DNA from: Marinoscillum sp040222955
GTDB lineage: Bacteria; Bacteroidota; Bacteroidia; Cytophagales; Cyclobacteriaceae
Direction: 5' to 3'
Length of the DNA stretch: 64,000 bases
NCBI RefSeq assembly: GCF_040222955.1
Contig: NZ_JAVKCA010000021.1
Coordinates: forward strand, 310,001-374,000
Below are positions 7,546 to 16,875 of the stretch, in pieces (the first letter of the stretch is position 1; every line of letters starts with the position of its first letter). The notes under the pieces were generated by a model. It ran no database searches. It was not told the DNA's origin and was given only the letters and a program-made list of their open reading frames with translations. The position numbers and the translations under genes were made by a program.

Positions 7546-8307
7546 TTAATTGACTGCTACGCTACTTCTGCTAGCCTTTACTTTTTTAATATATCCCTGA
7601 TAACAAGTAAGGTAATTAACCATCATCTCGTTGACTCCTTTTCCGGTCAGCGTGGCTCCGGACATGCCGTCCACTTCATGTGAGGTCAGGTTAGCATTGC
7701 CTTCGCCTTTCACCATTTTTACGGAAACCAGTTCGTTTTTCTCGTTATAAATCTCCTTGCCTTCAAAACGTTTTTGCACCACATCACTAGTGATTCTTGC
7801 TCCAAGCCCTGGAGTTTCCTGCTTATGGTCAAAGGCCACTCCAAGGATGGTATTCAGATCATTGCCAACTGCCAGGTATCCTGAGATCCAATCCCACAGT
7901 CCTGACCCGAACATTGGAAAAACATAAGCCTCCACTTTGGATGAATCCTTTTCATTCATGAACTTAAAAACAGGATACAAACGATCCTCCGGAGCAAAGC
8001 GATAGTTCTTCTGAATATTCACTTTCTCTGCTACGATCGTGTTTCCTTTGGTGTCAGTGGTAACCACCGCACCATTGTAGTCCACTACAAGCGACTTCAC
8101 CTTCTTATCATAAAGGGCAAGAAGTTCATTTGGCTCCTCAATAGAAGAAATATCCATCACCGCACCCAGAATTTTCTTCTTGGTGTCAAGTTCTACCTGT
8201 TTGTCCTGAGCAGGCTTAAGACCCACTGAAGCAAGTGATAGCAAACCGCCCAAAACTACTGTAAGGACAACTGAAAATAAGATAATGTATGTATTAGACC
8301 GTTGCAC
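7546..8307 (-). CDS. nqrC: Na+-translocating NADH:quinone reductase subunit C
   Basis: Subunit with one N-terminal membrane helix (SNTYIILFSVVLTVVLGG) and a periplasmic FMN-binding domain, 253 residues. The covalent FMN attachment motif is D-G-M-S-G-A-T near residue 216, the Thr being the flavinylation site used by ApbE. The GLGARITSD stretch is also characteristic. The start is GTG at 8307, overlapping nqrB by 14 bases; no ATG suits the conserved N-terminus better. Confidence 0.95.
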   Translation of the reverse strand: MQRSNTYIILFSVVLTVVLGGLLSLASVGLKPAQDKQVELDTKKKILGAVMDISSIEEPNELLALYDKKVKSLVVDYNGAVVTTDTKGNTIVAEKVNIQKNYRFAPEDRLYPVFKFMNEKDSSKVEAYVFPMFGSGLWDWISGYLAVGNDLNTILGVAFDHKQETPGLGARITSDVVQKRFEGKEIYNEKNELVSVKMVKGEGNANLTSHEVDGMSGATLTGKGVNEMMVNYLTCYQGYIKKVKASRSSVAVN

Positions 8308-9484
8308 GTTTTAATCTTCGTTTTTTGTTAGCATCTACTACGTAATAATCAATAAGTGGAGCGAAAACGTTCATAAACAGAATCGCCAGCATGATTCCCT
8401 CAGGATAAGCCGGATTTACCACCCTGATAAGCACTGTAAGTAACCCAATCAGAAAGCCATAAATCCATTTTCCAACTTCTGTCTGTGCCGCTGATACAGG
8501 GTCAGTAGCCATGAATACTGCACCAAAAGCCATACCCCCAACCACCAGATGGTAGTGAGCAGGAAGGTCCATATAAGAATTGGAACCTACAAGATTGAAT
8601 ACCACGCCCATAAAATAGGCCCCACCAAATACACTGGCAATGATTTTCCAGCTACCTACACCAGTCCCTACCAGTATAACTGCTCCTATCAGACACATTA
8701 GCGTAGAAGTTTCTCCAATCGATCCGGGAATGATTCCTATAAATAAATTCCAAAAGGAGTACATTCCATCGTACCAATGTGCAGACATATCGGCCATCAT
8801 ATCGGTACCGTTAGAAACGGCAGTAGCTCCATAAGACAATACCGTAGCGCCACTGAAGGCATCTACAGGTTGTTTATCACCAAAATAGGTCCAAACGTCT
8901 CCTGAAATATTCGAAGGGTATGCAAAGTAAAGAAAAGCTCTTGCTGTAAGTGCCACATTCAGGATATTCATCCCTGTGCCACCAAAAGCTTCTTTACCAA
9001 TAACGACCGCAAAAATAGTAGCCAATCCCACCTGCCATAGCGGAATGGTCGGAGGCATAATCAGTGCAATCAGCATACCTGTAACCAGAAAGCCCTCACT
9101 AATGGGGTGATTTCTGATCACACAAAAGGTAAACTCAGTGAGCAAACCCACTGAGTAGGAAACGATGAGGATTGGAACCACTGCCAGGGCACCAATCAAT
9201 ATTTTGTCAAGCAATACAGCGTCTTCACCTATAGAAATAAAATGCTGATGTCCAACATTCCACATCCCAAACAGGAGTGCCGGAATCATGGCAATCACCA
9301 CAGTGATCATGATCCGTTTCAAATCCACCGCATCCTTAATCTGCGCGCCTTTGTTGCCAGTAGTGAGATCAGGAGCAAATACAATGGTACGATGCCCTTC
9401 GTACAGTGTGTAGAATTTCTCCCACTTACCGCCCTTCTCAAAATTCGGCTTTAGTTTATCAAACAGGTTTTGTAATGGCTTCAT
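8294..9484 (-). CDS. nqrB: Na+-translocating NADH:quinone reductase subunit B
   Basis: Large membrane subunit, 396 residues and about ten helices, carrying covalently bound FMN and non-covalent riboflavin. The FMN attachment motif F-S-G-A-T is near residue 211. The N-terminal FEKGGKWEKFYTLYEG region and the conserved HPISEGFLVTGMLIALIMPP loop are visible. It follows nqrA after 8 bases and overlaps nqrC by 14 bases. Confidence 0.96.
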   Translation of the reverse strand: MKPLQNLFDKLKPNFEKGGKWEKFYTLYEGHRTIVFAPDLTTGNKGAQIKDAVDLKRIMITVVIAMIPALLFGMWNVGHQHFISIGEDAVLLDKILIGALAVVPILIVSYSVGLLTEFTFCVIRNHPISEGFLVTGMLIALIMPPTIPLWQVGLATIFAVVIGKEAFGGTGMNILNVALTARAFLYFAYPSNISGDVWTYFGDKQPVDAFSGATVLSYGATAVSNGTDMMADMSAHWYDGMYSFWNLFIGIIPGSIGETSTLMCLIGAVILVGTGVGSWKIIASVFGGAYFMGVVFNLVGSNSYMDLPAHYHLVVGGMAFGAVFMATDPVSAAQTEVGKWIYGFLIGLLTVLIRVVNPAYPEGIMLAILFMNVFAPLIDYYVVDANKKRRLKRATV

Positions 9485-9492
9485 GTTTATGA

Positions 9493-10857
9493 TTAGCTAT
9501 TTTTTATCATTTCTATACCCTCCCTCAAAATCTTCTGTATCTCATTCTTAGAAGGATCTATGAACTCACACAGGGCTACATCCTCTTCTACCAGTTCGAA
9601 GATTCCAAGTGCCTCCATGTCATCATAATCCTCAGAGATAATCGCCTTGAAAAGATAAGTTGGTAAGATGTCCATCGGGAGGACTTTCTCGAACTCCCCG
9701 GAAACCACAAATGGACGATCTTCTCCGTGTGTATTGGTGTCTACTGCATATTCTTTTCCTCTGTTCAGGAATGAAAGCAATCCCAATGCTCTGTGAAAGC
9801 TTAGTTTCTTAGTTGATGGCTTGATCCAGCCCAAAAACTCCTCATAGTCGCCCTCAGGGATGACCGTGACTTGATTATGGTAAAAACCCAAATAACCAGC
9901 CTTGCCACAGTTTTCTCCGGTAAGAGGATTTCCGGCAATAAATCGCAAATGACCTGTAGGCACCTCGCTACCGAAAAGCTTTTCAAGCATCACACCTGAG
10001 TAAGTCTTTACGTAACCCGGGTTTTTCACTTCTGAGCCTGTAATGGCCACAAGCTTGGATGCATCATACTTGCCTTCTATGAACAGCTGACCTATCTGAG
10101 CCACCCCATAAGGAGTTACTGCCCACACAATGTCTTTTTTACTGATTGGATCCAGGTGATGGATCTGCACACCAACATTCCCTGCCGGGTGAGGTCCAGA
10201 AAACTTATTCAGCTCTACCCCATTGGCCTGAGCAAAAACCTGAGGAACCTCAGCCTGCCCATTGATATTGAGATGCACCTTGCCAGGCGTCAATTTTCTG
10301 AGGATATCCAGCCCTGCCTGGAAGAATTTTTCTTTGTCACCCAACTGGAAGGCCACATCCGGTGCCAGTGGATTGGTATCAAATGCCGAAATGAAGATCG
10401 CCTTAGGAGTATCCTCAGCATTGGCTACGATTCCGAATGGTCTCTGGATGATGTTTGGCCACACACCGCCGGCCTGCATTTGCTGGAGGGCCTCCTCTTT
10501 AGACAAATTGGCCAAATCAGAGGTAGAGAAAGTCTTAAACTTCTCAAAAACCACTTCTTTATCCGCCAGTATCTTTATCTCCAGTAGTTTTCTCTTTTCT
10601 CCACGCTTAATTTCCACCACTTCACCACTCACCGGAGCACAGTACTTCACACCTTCCGACATTTTGTCGTACAGCATGGCAGTACCTGCTTTCACAGTAT
10701 CTCCTTCTTTGACCAAAAGTTTTGGTCTGGACATGTTGATGAAATCGGTAGGTTTTAAAGCGTAAGTTTCTGAATGAGAAGACTCTGAGATTTTCTTTTC
10801 CGGTTTTCCGGCCAGGTTGATATCAAAACCTCTTTTTAGCTTTATCGTTTTCGACAT
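9493..10857 (-). CDS. nqrA: Na+-translocating NADH:quinone reductase subunit A
   Basis: Peripheral cytoplasmic subunit of the Na+-NQR pump, first gene of the operon. I start it at the ATG at 10857, giving 454 residues with N-terminus MSKTIKLKRGFDINLAGKPE; the open frame extends 19 codons upstream, but that part is not conserved-looking and covers the promoter. The conserved core runs through KPTDFINMSRPKLLVKEGD, GPHPAGNVGVQIHHLDP and LRFIAGNPLTGE. A perfect -7 element sits 34 bases upstream. Confidence 0.95.
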   Translation of the reverse strand: MSKTIKLKRGFDINLAGKPEKKISESSHSETYALKPTDFINMSRPKLLVKEGDTVKAGTAMLYDKMSEGVKYCAPVSGEVVEIKRGEKRKLLEIKILADKEVVFEKFKTFSTSDLANLSKEEALQQMQAGGVWPNIIQRPFGIVANAEDTPKAIFISAFDTNPLAPDVAFQLGDKEKFFQAGLDILRKLTPGKVHLNINGQAEVPQVFAQANGVELNKFSGPHPAGNVGVQIHHLDPISKKDIVWAVTPYGVAQIGQLFIEGKYDASKLVAITGSEVKNPGYVKTYSGVMLEKLFGSEVPTGHLRFIAGNPLTGENCGKAGYLGFYHNQVTVIPEGDYEEFLGWIKPSTKKLSFHRALGLLSFLNRGKEYAVDTNTHGEDRPFVVSGEFEKVLPMDILPTYLFKAIISEDYDDMEALGIFELVEEDVALCEFIDPSKNEIQKILREGIEMIKNS

Positions 10858-10890
10858 TTTGTATAGTTGCGATCTACTTGAAAATCTGAG

Positions 10891-10898
10891 CAAAAATA
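10891..10898 (-). promoter_or_regulatory. probable nqr operon -7 element (TATTTTTG)
   Basis: TATTTTTG on the minus strand matches TAnnTTTG exactly, 34 bases before the nqrA ATG. A -33 TTG at the ideal distance is not present, so strength is uncertain. Confidence 0.45.
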
Positions 10899-10968
10899 CA
10901 AAAAAAATGTTCAAATGAAATGTTTGGCAGCATCAATAGGAAACTGTTTTTCCACATCAGGAAAAGTG

Positions 10969-11865
10969 TCAGACTCCAGCCAACTGAGGCTCCTGAGCCT
11001 GTAGGAATTCAGCTACTTTTTCCATCAGCCAACGAGGAGTGGAAGTAGCTCCGCAAATACCCACACGATCCTCCGAGTGAATCCAGTCGAGCTCAATTTC
11101 GGTCTCGTTTTCGATGAAGTAGCTCCGGGAATTATTTTCCAGACACACATTGTATAGCGCCCGCCCATTAGAACTCTTCTTACCGGACACAAAAAGGACT
11201 ACATCATGTTTATTGGAAAACTCCACCATTTTGGGCTCCCGGTTGGACACCTGACGGCAGATGCTGTCATTGGCATTAAAGTCCTCTACGGTAAATTCTC
11301 CTTTCTCCTTGCTGATCCGCTCCTCTATAAGCGCCTTGATGTGGTAAAAGCCTTTGGTGCTCTTGGTGGTCTGACTGTATAGTGTCACCGGTCTGGTGAA
11401 GTCAATCTGATCCAGGTCCTCTTCTGAGCTGATGATAATCGCCTCGTCATTGGTCTGTCCCGTCAATCCGACCACTTCGGCATGTCCCGTTTTGCCATAG
11501 ATCACCACCTGACCATTGCTGGCCACGGCTTTGTCATAGGAGTGTTTAATTCTGTTTTGAAGTTTTAATACTACCGGACAGGAAGCATCTATCAGTTCAA
11601 TGTTATTTTTCAGGGCCGTTTCATACGTCTCGGGCGGTTCGCCATGCGCCCGAATGAGCACCTTGCAATCATGCAACTGCTCCAGTTCCTCACGTGTGAT
11701 CGTCCGTAGCCCCTTGGCATACAGGCGCTCCACTTCCATGGCATTGTGTACGATGTCCCCCAGGCAATACAGTTCCTGCCCGCCTTCCATCTCATCTTCT
11801 GCCATTTGTATGGCAAACTCAACTCCAAAACAATACCCTGAATGTGGATCTATCTCAACTTGCAT
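10969..11865 (-). CDS. ispH: 4-hydroxy-3-methylbut-2-enyl diphosphate reductase
   Basis: Last enzyme of the MEP isoprenoid pathway, a [4Fe-4S] protein that makes IPP and DMAPP. The three cluster cysteines are Cys12 in SGYCFGV, the Cys of IDASCPVV near residue 95, and one in the second half (NDSICRQVSNREP or GICGATSTPRWL). The length of 298 residues is normal. It overlaps the end of cmk by 11 bases and closes the fabD-lipoprotein-cmk-ispH unit. Confidence 0.95.
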   Translation of the reverse strand: MQVEIDPHSGYCFGVEFAIQMAEDEMEGGQELYCLGDIVHNAMEVERLYAKGLRTITREELEQLHDCKVLIRAHGEPPETYETALKNNIELIDASCPVVLKLQNRIKHSYDKAVASNGQVVIYGKTGHAEVVGLTGQTNDEAIIISSEEDLDQIDFTRPVTLYSQTTKSTKGFYHIKALIEERISKEKGEFTVEDFNANDSICRQVSNREPKMVEFSNKHDVVLFVSGKKSSNGRALYNVCLENNSRSYFIENETEIELDWIHSEDRVGICGATSTPRWLMEKVAEFLQAQEPQLAGV

Positions 11866-12520
11866 GGATTTTCTCTTTGGCTAAGGATACAATTTTATGA
11901 ACCTGATCGGCAAAAGTCAAATTTGAGGTGTCTATTTCCACGGCATCCTCTGCTTTACGAAGCGGTGATTCAGACCTTGTGGAGTCAATCTCATCTCGCT
12001 GTGATAAATTATTTTCAATCACATTAAGTTCCTCCATGATGCCCTTTTCTGCTAATTCAGTCTGGCGCCGCTCGGCGCGAATTCTTGTATTGGCGGTCAT
12101 AAACACCTTGAGCTCCGCATGAGGAAAAACCACAGTACCTATATCTCTACCATCCATTACAATTCCTTTGCCCTTCCCTATTTTCTGCTGCTGAGCCACC
12201 ATGGCATGTCTCACCATGGCAATGGTACTGACAGCACTCACATGCTCATTGACCCGCATTGTGCGAATCTCATCCGTTACATCCTCACCATTTAACACCA
12301 CATGTCCCTCCTCAAAGCGAATATCCAGGGTATCCAGGGCATGCTCAACCTGGCTGGCATCATCTAAGGAAACGTCTTGCCTCAGAAAATACAGCGTCGT
12401 GGCCCTATACATAGCGCCGCTATCTATATAGGTGTAACCCAACTCGTCCGCTACATTTTTAGCGGTAGAGCTTTTTCCCGTACCCGAAAAGCCATCTATG
12501 GCAATGGTAATTTTATGCAT
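11855..12520 (-). CDS. cmk: cytidylate kinase
   Basis: Phosphorylates CMP and dCMP. The P-loop is GFSGTGKSSTAKN from residue 10, and the substrate motif MDGRDIGTVVFP is in the second half. It has 221 residues, normal for the short bacterial form. Its ATG shares one base with the TAA of the small lipoprotein gene upstream (TAATG), and its end overlaps ispH by 11 bases. A cmk-ispH pairing is common in Bacteroidetes. Confidence 0.95.
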   Translation of the reverse strand: MHKITIAIDGFSGTGKSSTAKNVADELGYTYIDSGAMYRATTLYFLRQDVSLDDASQVEHALDTLDIRFEEGHVVLNGEDVTDEIRTMRVNEHVSAVSTIAMVRHAMVAQQQKIGKGKGIVMDGRDIGTVVFPHAELKVFMTANTRIRAERRQTELAEKGIMEELNVIENNLSQRDEIDSTRSESPLRKAEDAVEIDTSNLTFADQVHKIVSLAKEKIHAS

Positions 12521-12669
12521 TAGCAGTCTTTAATTGGGCAAGGTATGGGCTTTCCTTTTTTGATCTGTCTGCTCTTATCTATAGAGTTTGAGGGGCCTTT
12601 TCGGCAGCCCCCCATGATCATGAGCAGACAAATGGAGATCATCATCGATATGGTTCGGAGGTTACGCAT
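12520..12669 (-). CDS. 49-residue predicted lipoprotein between fabD and cmk
   Basis: A complete small gene: ATG at 12669-12667, TAA at 12522-12520. The N-terminus MRNLRTISMMISICLLMIMG is a signal peptide (two arginines, then a hydrophobic run), followed by G-C-R, so Cys22 in M-G-G-C is a lipobox cysteine. The mature part is about 28 residues, basic (several K and R), and ends in PIPCPIKDC with two more cysteines. The ATG shares its A with the fabD stop (TGATG), and the TAA shares its last A with the cmk ATG (TAATG). One-base overlaps on both sides argue strongly that it is translated. I do not recognise its family; function unknown. Confidence 0.8.
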   Translation of the reverse strand: MRNLRTISMMISICLLMIMGGCRKGPSNSIDKSRQIKKGKPIPCPIKDC

Positions 12670-13541
12670 CAGATGCTGGCCGTCTCTACTCCCGAATCTA
12701 TCTTTCTGATCAACCCCTGTAATACCTTACCCGGGCCACACTCCACAAATGACGTGGCTCCATCTGCTATCATGGCATTGACACTTTGTGTCCACCGCAC
12801 AGGAGCGGTGAGTTGAGAAACCAGATTTGATTTGATTTCCATGATATCGACATGTCCTTTGGCATCCACATTCTGATAAACAGGACACTTGGGTGCACCA
12901 AAAGCTGTGGCCTCTATGGCCGCCGCCAGTTCTTCACGTGCAGGTTCCATTAATGGAGAGTGGAAAGCACCCCCTACTGGTAAAATTAAAGCTCTTTTCG
13001 CTCCCGCAGCTTTGAGTTGCTCACAGGCGATCTCGACACCCTTGATGGAGCCGGAGATCACCAGCTGACCCGGGCAATTATAATTGGCTGCAACCACCAC
13101 CTCATCGATGCCTGCACAAATATCCTCTACTACCTCATCTGCAAGGCCCAAAACTGCAGCCATCGTGGACTCCTGCTGCTCACAGGCCTTTTGCATGGCC
13201 ATCGCGCGCTTAGACACCAACGTGAGGCCATCCTCAAAACTCAGTGCACCATTGGCCACAAGTGCAGAAAACTCTCCCAGGGAATGCCCGGCGACCATGT
13301 CTGGTTGATAGGTATCGGAGATCAGGGCGGTAACCACACTATGTAAAAAGATGGCTGGTTGTGTCACTTTGGTCTGCTTGAGCTCATCGGCCGTACCTTC
13401 AAACATGATGGTTGAAAGTTTGAAACCTAAAACATCATCAGCCTGATCAAAGAGTTGCCTGGCCTTAGTGCTGCTATCGTACAAATCCTTCCCCATACCA
13501 GGAAACTGTGCTCCCTGTCCAGGAAATACAAATGACTTCAT
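12669..13541 (-). CDS. fabD: malonyl-CoA:acyl carrier protein transacylase
   Basis: Loads malonate onto acyl carrier protein for fatty acid synthesis. The oxyanion-hole motif GQGAQFPGMG begins at residue 8, the catalytic serine is Ser87 in GHSLGE, and the catalytic histidine is in GGAFHSPLM near residue 198. The length of 290 residues is normal. It is the first gene of the four-gene unit and ends in a TGATG overlap with the small lipoprotein gene. A -7 promoter element lies 38 bases upstream. Confidence 0.95.
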   Translation of the reverse strand: MKSFVFPGQGAQFPGMGKDLYDSSTKARQLFDQADDVLGFKLSTIMFEGTADELKQTKVTQPAIFLHSVVTALISDTYQPDMVAGHSLGEFSALVANGALSFEDGLTLVSKRAMAMQKACEQQESTMAAVLGLADEVVEDICAGIDEVVVAANYNCPGQLVISGSIKGVEIACEQLKAAGAKRALILPVGGAFHSPLMEPAREELAAAIEATAFGAPKCPVYQNVDAKGHVDIMEIKSNLVSQLTAPVRWTQSVNAMIADGATSFVECGPGKVLQGLIRKIDSGVETASI

Positions 13542-13578
13542 ATGTTACGTTTTGAGTTGATTGGTTATTTTAAGCGTG

Positions 13579-13586
13579 CAAAGCTA
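13579..13586 (-). promoter_or_regulatory. probable fabD -7 element (TAGCTTTG)
   Basis: TAGCTTTG on the minus strand matches TAnnTTTG exactly and lies in the 52-base gap between the DCC gene and fabD. No good -33 element is seen. Confidence 0.4.
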
Positions 13587-13593
13587 CGAAACA

Positions 13594-14034
13594 TCAATAA
13601 GAATCGAGAAATCTTTCCTTCAAATCAGGTGTAGGCACCCGGCACGTTTCCTGCCTCCCAAACCACCGATAGCGGTTTTTGGCAATCCAGTCATAGAAAA
13701 AATCCCGAATAAACTTAGGAACAATTTTAAAAACCGACAGCAACCGCCAGGGACCACCCAAAAGGCTCGCTACCTCCAGTGCTGCATCGCTTTTATGGTA
13801 TAGGTGACCATTCTTCAATAGGAGTATGCTCTGAAGGAGTGATGGATTCACCTCATATCGGGCCAACTTATCGTGCGCAAAATCAGACTGCAGGGAAGCA
13901 AACAGAAATTGTCTGTCCGTATCCCGGTCTATCACAAAATTCACCGCAGAATTACAGAGATTGCACACCCCATCAAAAAAGATAACGGGACTCTCTACTA
14001 CTTCAGAATTTGTAACCAACCGTTCAGCGTCCAT
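13594..14034 (-). CDS. DCC-family thiol-disulfide oxidoreductase-like protein (DUF393)
   Basis: 146 residues beginning just before the family signature IFFDGVCNLC, with Asp21, Cys24 and Cys27 forming the D-x2-C-x2-C motif that names the family. The rest (FVIDRDTDRQFLFASLQS, LLLKNGHLYHKSDAALEV) is typical. Members are annotated as predicted thiol-disulfide oxidoreductases; the substrate is unknown. The ATG at 14034 lies inside the last 37 bases of the upstream T9SS gene, so the two genes overlap in different frames. No later Met precedes the motif, so this start is the best available. Confidence 0.85.
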   Translation of the reverse strand: MDAERLVTNSEVVESPVIFFDGVCNLCNSAVNFVIDRDTDRQFLFASLQSDFAHDKLARYEVNPSLLQSILLLKNGHLYHKSDAALEVASLLGGPWRLLSVFKIVPKFIRDFFYDWIAKNRYRWFGRQETCRVPTPDLKERFLDSY

Positions 14035-16871
14035 TTGGTGTCTTTCGGGTTCAGCACATCCACGGTGACTTCAGCTACATAATAATAAACCCCCGCAGGT
14101 AGTTCCTGACCCCATTTATTTTTTCCGTCCCAATTGATGTAGATCCCTTCGGGGTTTTCAAATGAGTTGTAGGCGTATAGTTCCGATCCAGATCGGTCAA
14201 AAACCCTAAAATCCACCTGAAGAACAAATCTGGGGCAGTCCGCATCATTGAAGTTGGCAATGTTGAGTCCTTTTTTATAAAGTGGACTAAATACATCATT
14301 GATGCCATCATTATTCGGTGTGAATACATTCGGCAGTTTATAGACCGGACAGTTGTCATTACAGATTTCTTCCGTCAGCTCACTCTCATTGCCAGACCGA
14401 TCCACGGCCGATATCCTATAGCAACCTTTCAAAGATGAAAGGTCCATATGATCATACCGTGTGTCAGATGGGGTGGCTATGATAGCATAATCTTCCTCTC
14501 GACCGCTAGACGTGAAATACACATTATAGAAGGAAATATCATCATCACAATCCGGATCTTCGTCGGATGTCCAACTCAACTTCTGGGTATAATTATTGGA
14601 TCCGCAGGGCTGACTGGCCAATATACTCGCACAATCCAGCTGATCTGCAATGGTCACTACGGGAGGAGCACAGGGTGGTATGGTATCATTGGGCTGTCCA
14701 CATCCTATCTGCGAGCGATTGATCAGGGGCTCCGGCAGCAGAGGATTGAAGTAAGAGCCCTGAGCAGTCACGGCATAGCAGTATTCTATGTCTTCATCCA
14801 GCACCTCATCGTTAAAATTACCATTGTCCAAATAGTAAAAACCTGCAGATGTGACATCTACAGAATCTATCAGCACCATTTGATCCAGGTCACCACTCAG
14901 TACCTGATCTCTGTATATATAATGGTATGGATAATCCTGAACGGTATTGGACCATGGCACAGATGCAGCCCAGTTGAGTTCGATGGACTTCAACAAAGGC
15001 CTCAGAGCCAAGCGAACACTGCTGGCTGTGGCCGATGAATCCACCAGCACCCCGCCGGCATCATAAAAACGCACAAAATAATGATAGGCATTGGCGAAAG
15101 TATTGAGACCGATATCTGTAAACACGGTATCTGTAATTCCGGAAGCAATCAGCTGATAAGGCTTGGTCGCAGCAGGATTCAATCCTTCTGCTCTGAAAAC
15201 ATCATATTTATAGTCCGGAGGATAGAGTACCTGATCTATCTGATAAGGTGGAGCCCAGCGGACCAAAATTCTTCCCTCTGTTTCACTGGTGGTGAGCACA
15301 TCTACATTGGTGATAGCTGGTGCATCTATGACAATGCTGTCACAGACTTCTTCGGACACATAGCTCTCACCGCCACCCGGCAAGGGGAAAGTAGCAACTA
15401 ATCTGTAGCAATATTTCGCTCCGGGAGCCAGACCCTTCCCTTCATTATTGTCCAAATATTCAGTGATCGGATCCTGACTGACAGGGTCCAGCATCGGTAT
15501 TTCATCAATCAATCGGTACCCCGAATTAGCAGGCATCCCCACATTACAATCATCTGCTTCTATTTCAAACTCTCCTACCCGCCTCCATATCTGCATAGAT
15601 TCGGCATTCACACAATTATACTTATCCCACTTGAGCCTGATAGATTTTCCAGTTTGAATGCTGGATTCAAGACCTTTCGGAGAAGGGCCTACCACAGTGA
15701 TCAACAGGGTTTCAAAATTCACCAGTCTGGGCCCTACATCCGGCTTATCCGTAACCTTAAACTGCACCTCATAAGGCCGCACACGCACGTGTCCGCATTC
15801 TGTTTCCCACTCAAAGGATAAAAAGCCTGGCGGGCCCTGAAAGGTAGCTGGATCTGGCTGGTAAGTTGCTGATGTACCATTGACCTCAAAAGGGCCTCCG
15901 TAGGCCTCAAGTTTCACTTGCTGACCATCAGGATCTGTACCCTGAATAATCTCGCTGACGGTCTCCCCGGCTTCCACACACAAGTCCTCGGGAACTTCCA
16001 GTTCCGGGCGCTCATTGTCCGTTTTCTTCACAATGATCTGCATATCCCGAGTGACATACCCAAGCTTAAACCACTGTCCGGCCACCTGGCGCCATTCTTC
16101 AATGACAAAGGCAACATTATATTCTGCCACATCACCCTGATTCAAAAGGTCACCAGGGGCATCCCACTCCAGATCGCCGCGCACAGGATCCATGGTCAAA
16201 CTGGCAAAACGATTTTGTTCTTCATTTCCCTGGTTAGGGATGCTGTAAAATTCAGGTGCATTCATCACCCGATAATTATTTACCTCGGCACCCCGTGCCT
16301 GCTTGGGTGTCACAAACTTGTATGAAAGGCTGTCCCCATCCGGATCAAAGGCCCCGGGGTTATGAATAAACCTGGCACCTACGGCCGCAAAGTCTATTGG
16401 GGGCACTAAAAGCACTGGGGTGTTATTGAGACCGAAAAAAGGGTCAATCACAATCATGGACTCCACATAAAACGTGGTATTCACTGAATTATCCATATTA
16501 ATGATCCCTTCATTGCGAAACTTCTCTTCGTAGCTCACCACGTAGGAGTTGGCAGCCTGGTAGGTATGCACCACTTTGAACTGCACCATTTCTATTTCAT
16601 TATCAATGGGTGTTTCCACGATATTGAATCCCCGCTCCTGGATTTCGCTATCGCCAAACCGGAAAATGCCATCTCCGAAATGAATGACCGATCCGGAATC
16701 CCGATATCCGGTGAAAGTAAACTCGTAGGTAAGGGTAAGATTATTGATCCGCCTGGCGGTGATTTCACCAGCGCGAATGTGAGTGGCATGAACACTGCCG
16801 ATGCCCAAACCAAACAGGATGAGCCAACAAGCTATTTTAATAACGAAAGGATTAACCGTGCTGTTCTTCAT
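13998..16871 (-). CDS. secreted multidomain protein with a type B T9SS (gliding-motility) C-terminal domain
   Basis: 957 residues. An N-terminal signal peptide (hydrophobic to about residue 29, A-T-H-I after) precedes a beta-rich domain to about residue 290, a cadherin/Ig-like region with DPDGDSLSYKF and ECGHVRVRPYEVQF, then fibronectin III-like repeats (for example APAITNVDVLTTSETEGRIL). It ends with the gliding-motility-associated domain LPNVFTPNNDGINDVFSP and ELPAGVYYYVAEV, the type B sorting signal. Cargo with this tail is exported by T9SS to the cell surface or medium. The N-terminal domain is paralogous to the gene 4 bases upstream. The binding target is unknown. Confidence 0.85.
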   Translation of the reverse strand: MKNSTVNPFVIKIACWLILFGLGIGSVHATHIRAGEITARRINNLTLTYEFTFTGYRDSGSVIHFGDGIFRFGDSEIQERGFNIVETPIDNEIEMVQFKVVHTYQAANSYVVSYEEKFRNEGIINMDNSVNTTFYVESMIVIDPFFGLNNTPVLLVPPIDFAAVGARFIHNPGAFDPDGDSLSYKFVTPKQARGAEVNNYRVMNAPEFYSIPNQGNEEQNRFASLTMDPVRGDLEWDAPGDLLNQGDVAEYNVAFVIEEWRQVAGQWFKLGYVTRDMQIIVKKTDNERPELEVPEDLCVEAGETVSEIIQGTDPDGQQVKLEAYGGPFEVNGTSATYQPDPATFQGPPGFLSFEWETECGHVRVRPYEVQFKVTDKPDVGPRLVNFETLLITVVGPSPKGLESSIQTGKSIRLKWDKYNCVNAESMQIWRRVGEFEIEADDCNVGMPANSGYRLIDEIPMLDPVSQDPITEYLDNNEGKGLAPGAKYCYRLVATFPLPGGGESYVSEEVCDSIVIDAPAITNVDVLTTSETEGRILVRWAPPYQIDQVLYPPDYKYDVFRAEGLNPAATKPYQLIASGITDTVFTDIGLNTFANAYHYFVRFYDAGGVLVDSSATASSVRLALRPLLKSIELNWAASVPWSNTVQDYPYHYIYRDQVLSGDLDQMVLIDSVDVTSAGFYYLDNGNFNDEVLDEDIEYCYAVTAQGSYFNPLLPEPLINRSQIGCGQPNDTIPPCAPPVVTIADQLDCASILASQPCGSNNYTQKLSWTSDEDPDCDDDISFYNVYFTSSGREEDYAIIATPSDTRYDHMDLSSLKGCYRISAVDRSGNESELTEEICNDNCPVYKLPNVFTPNNDGINDVFSPLYKKGLNIANFNDADCPRFVLQVDFRVFDRSGSELYAYNSFENPEGIYINWDGKNKWGQELPAGVYYYVAEVTVDVLNPKDTKWTLNGWLQILK

Positions 16872-16875
16872 TCAA

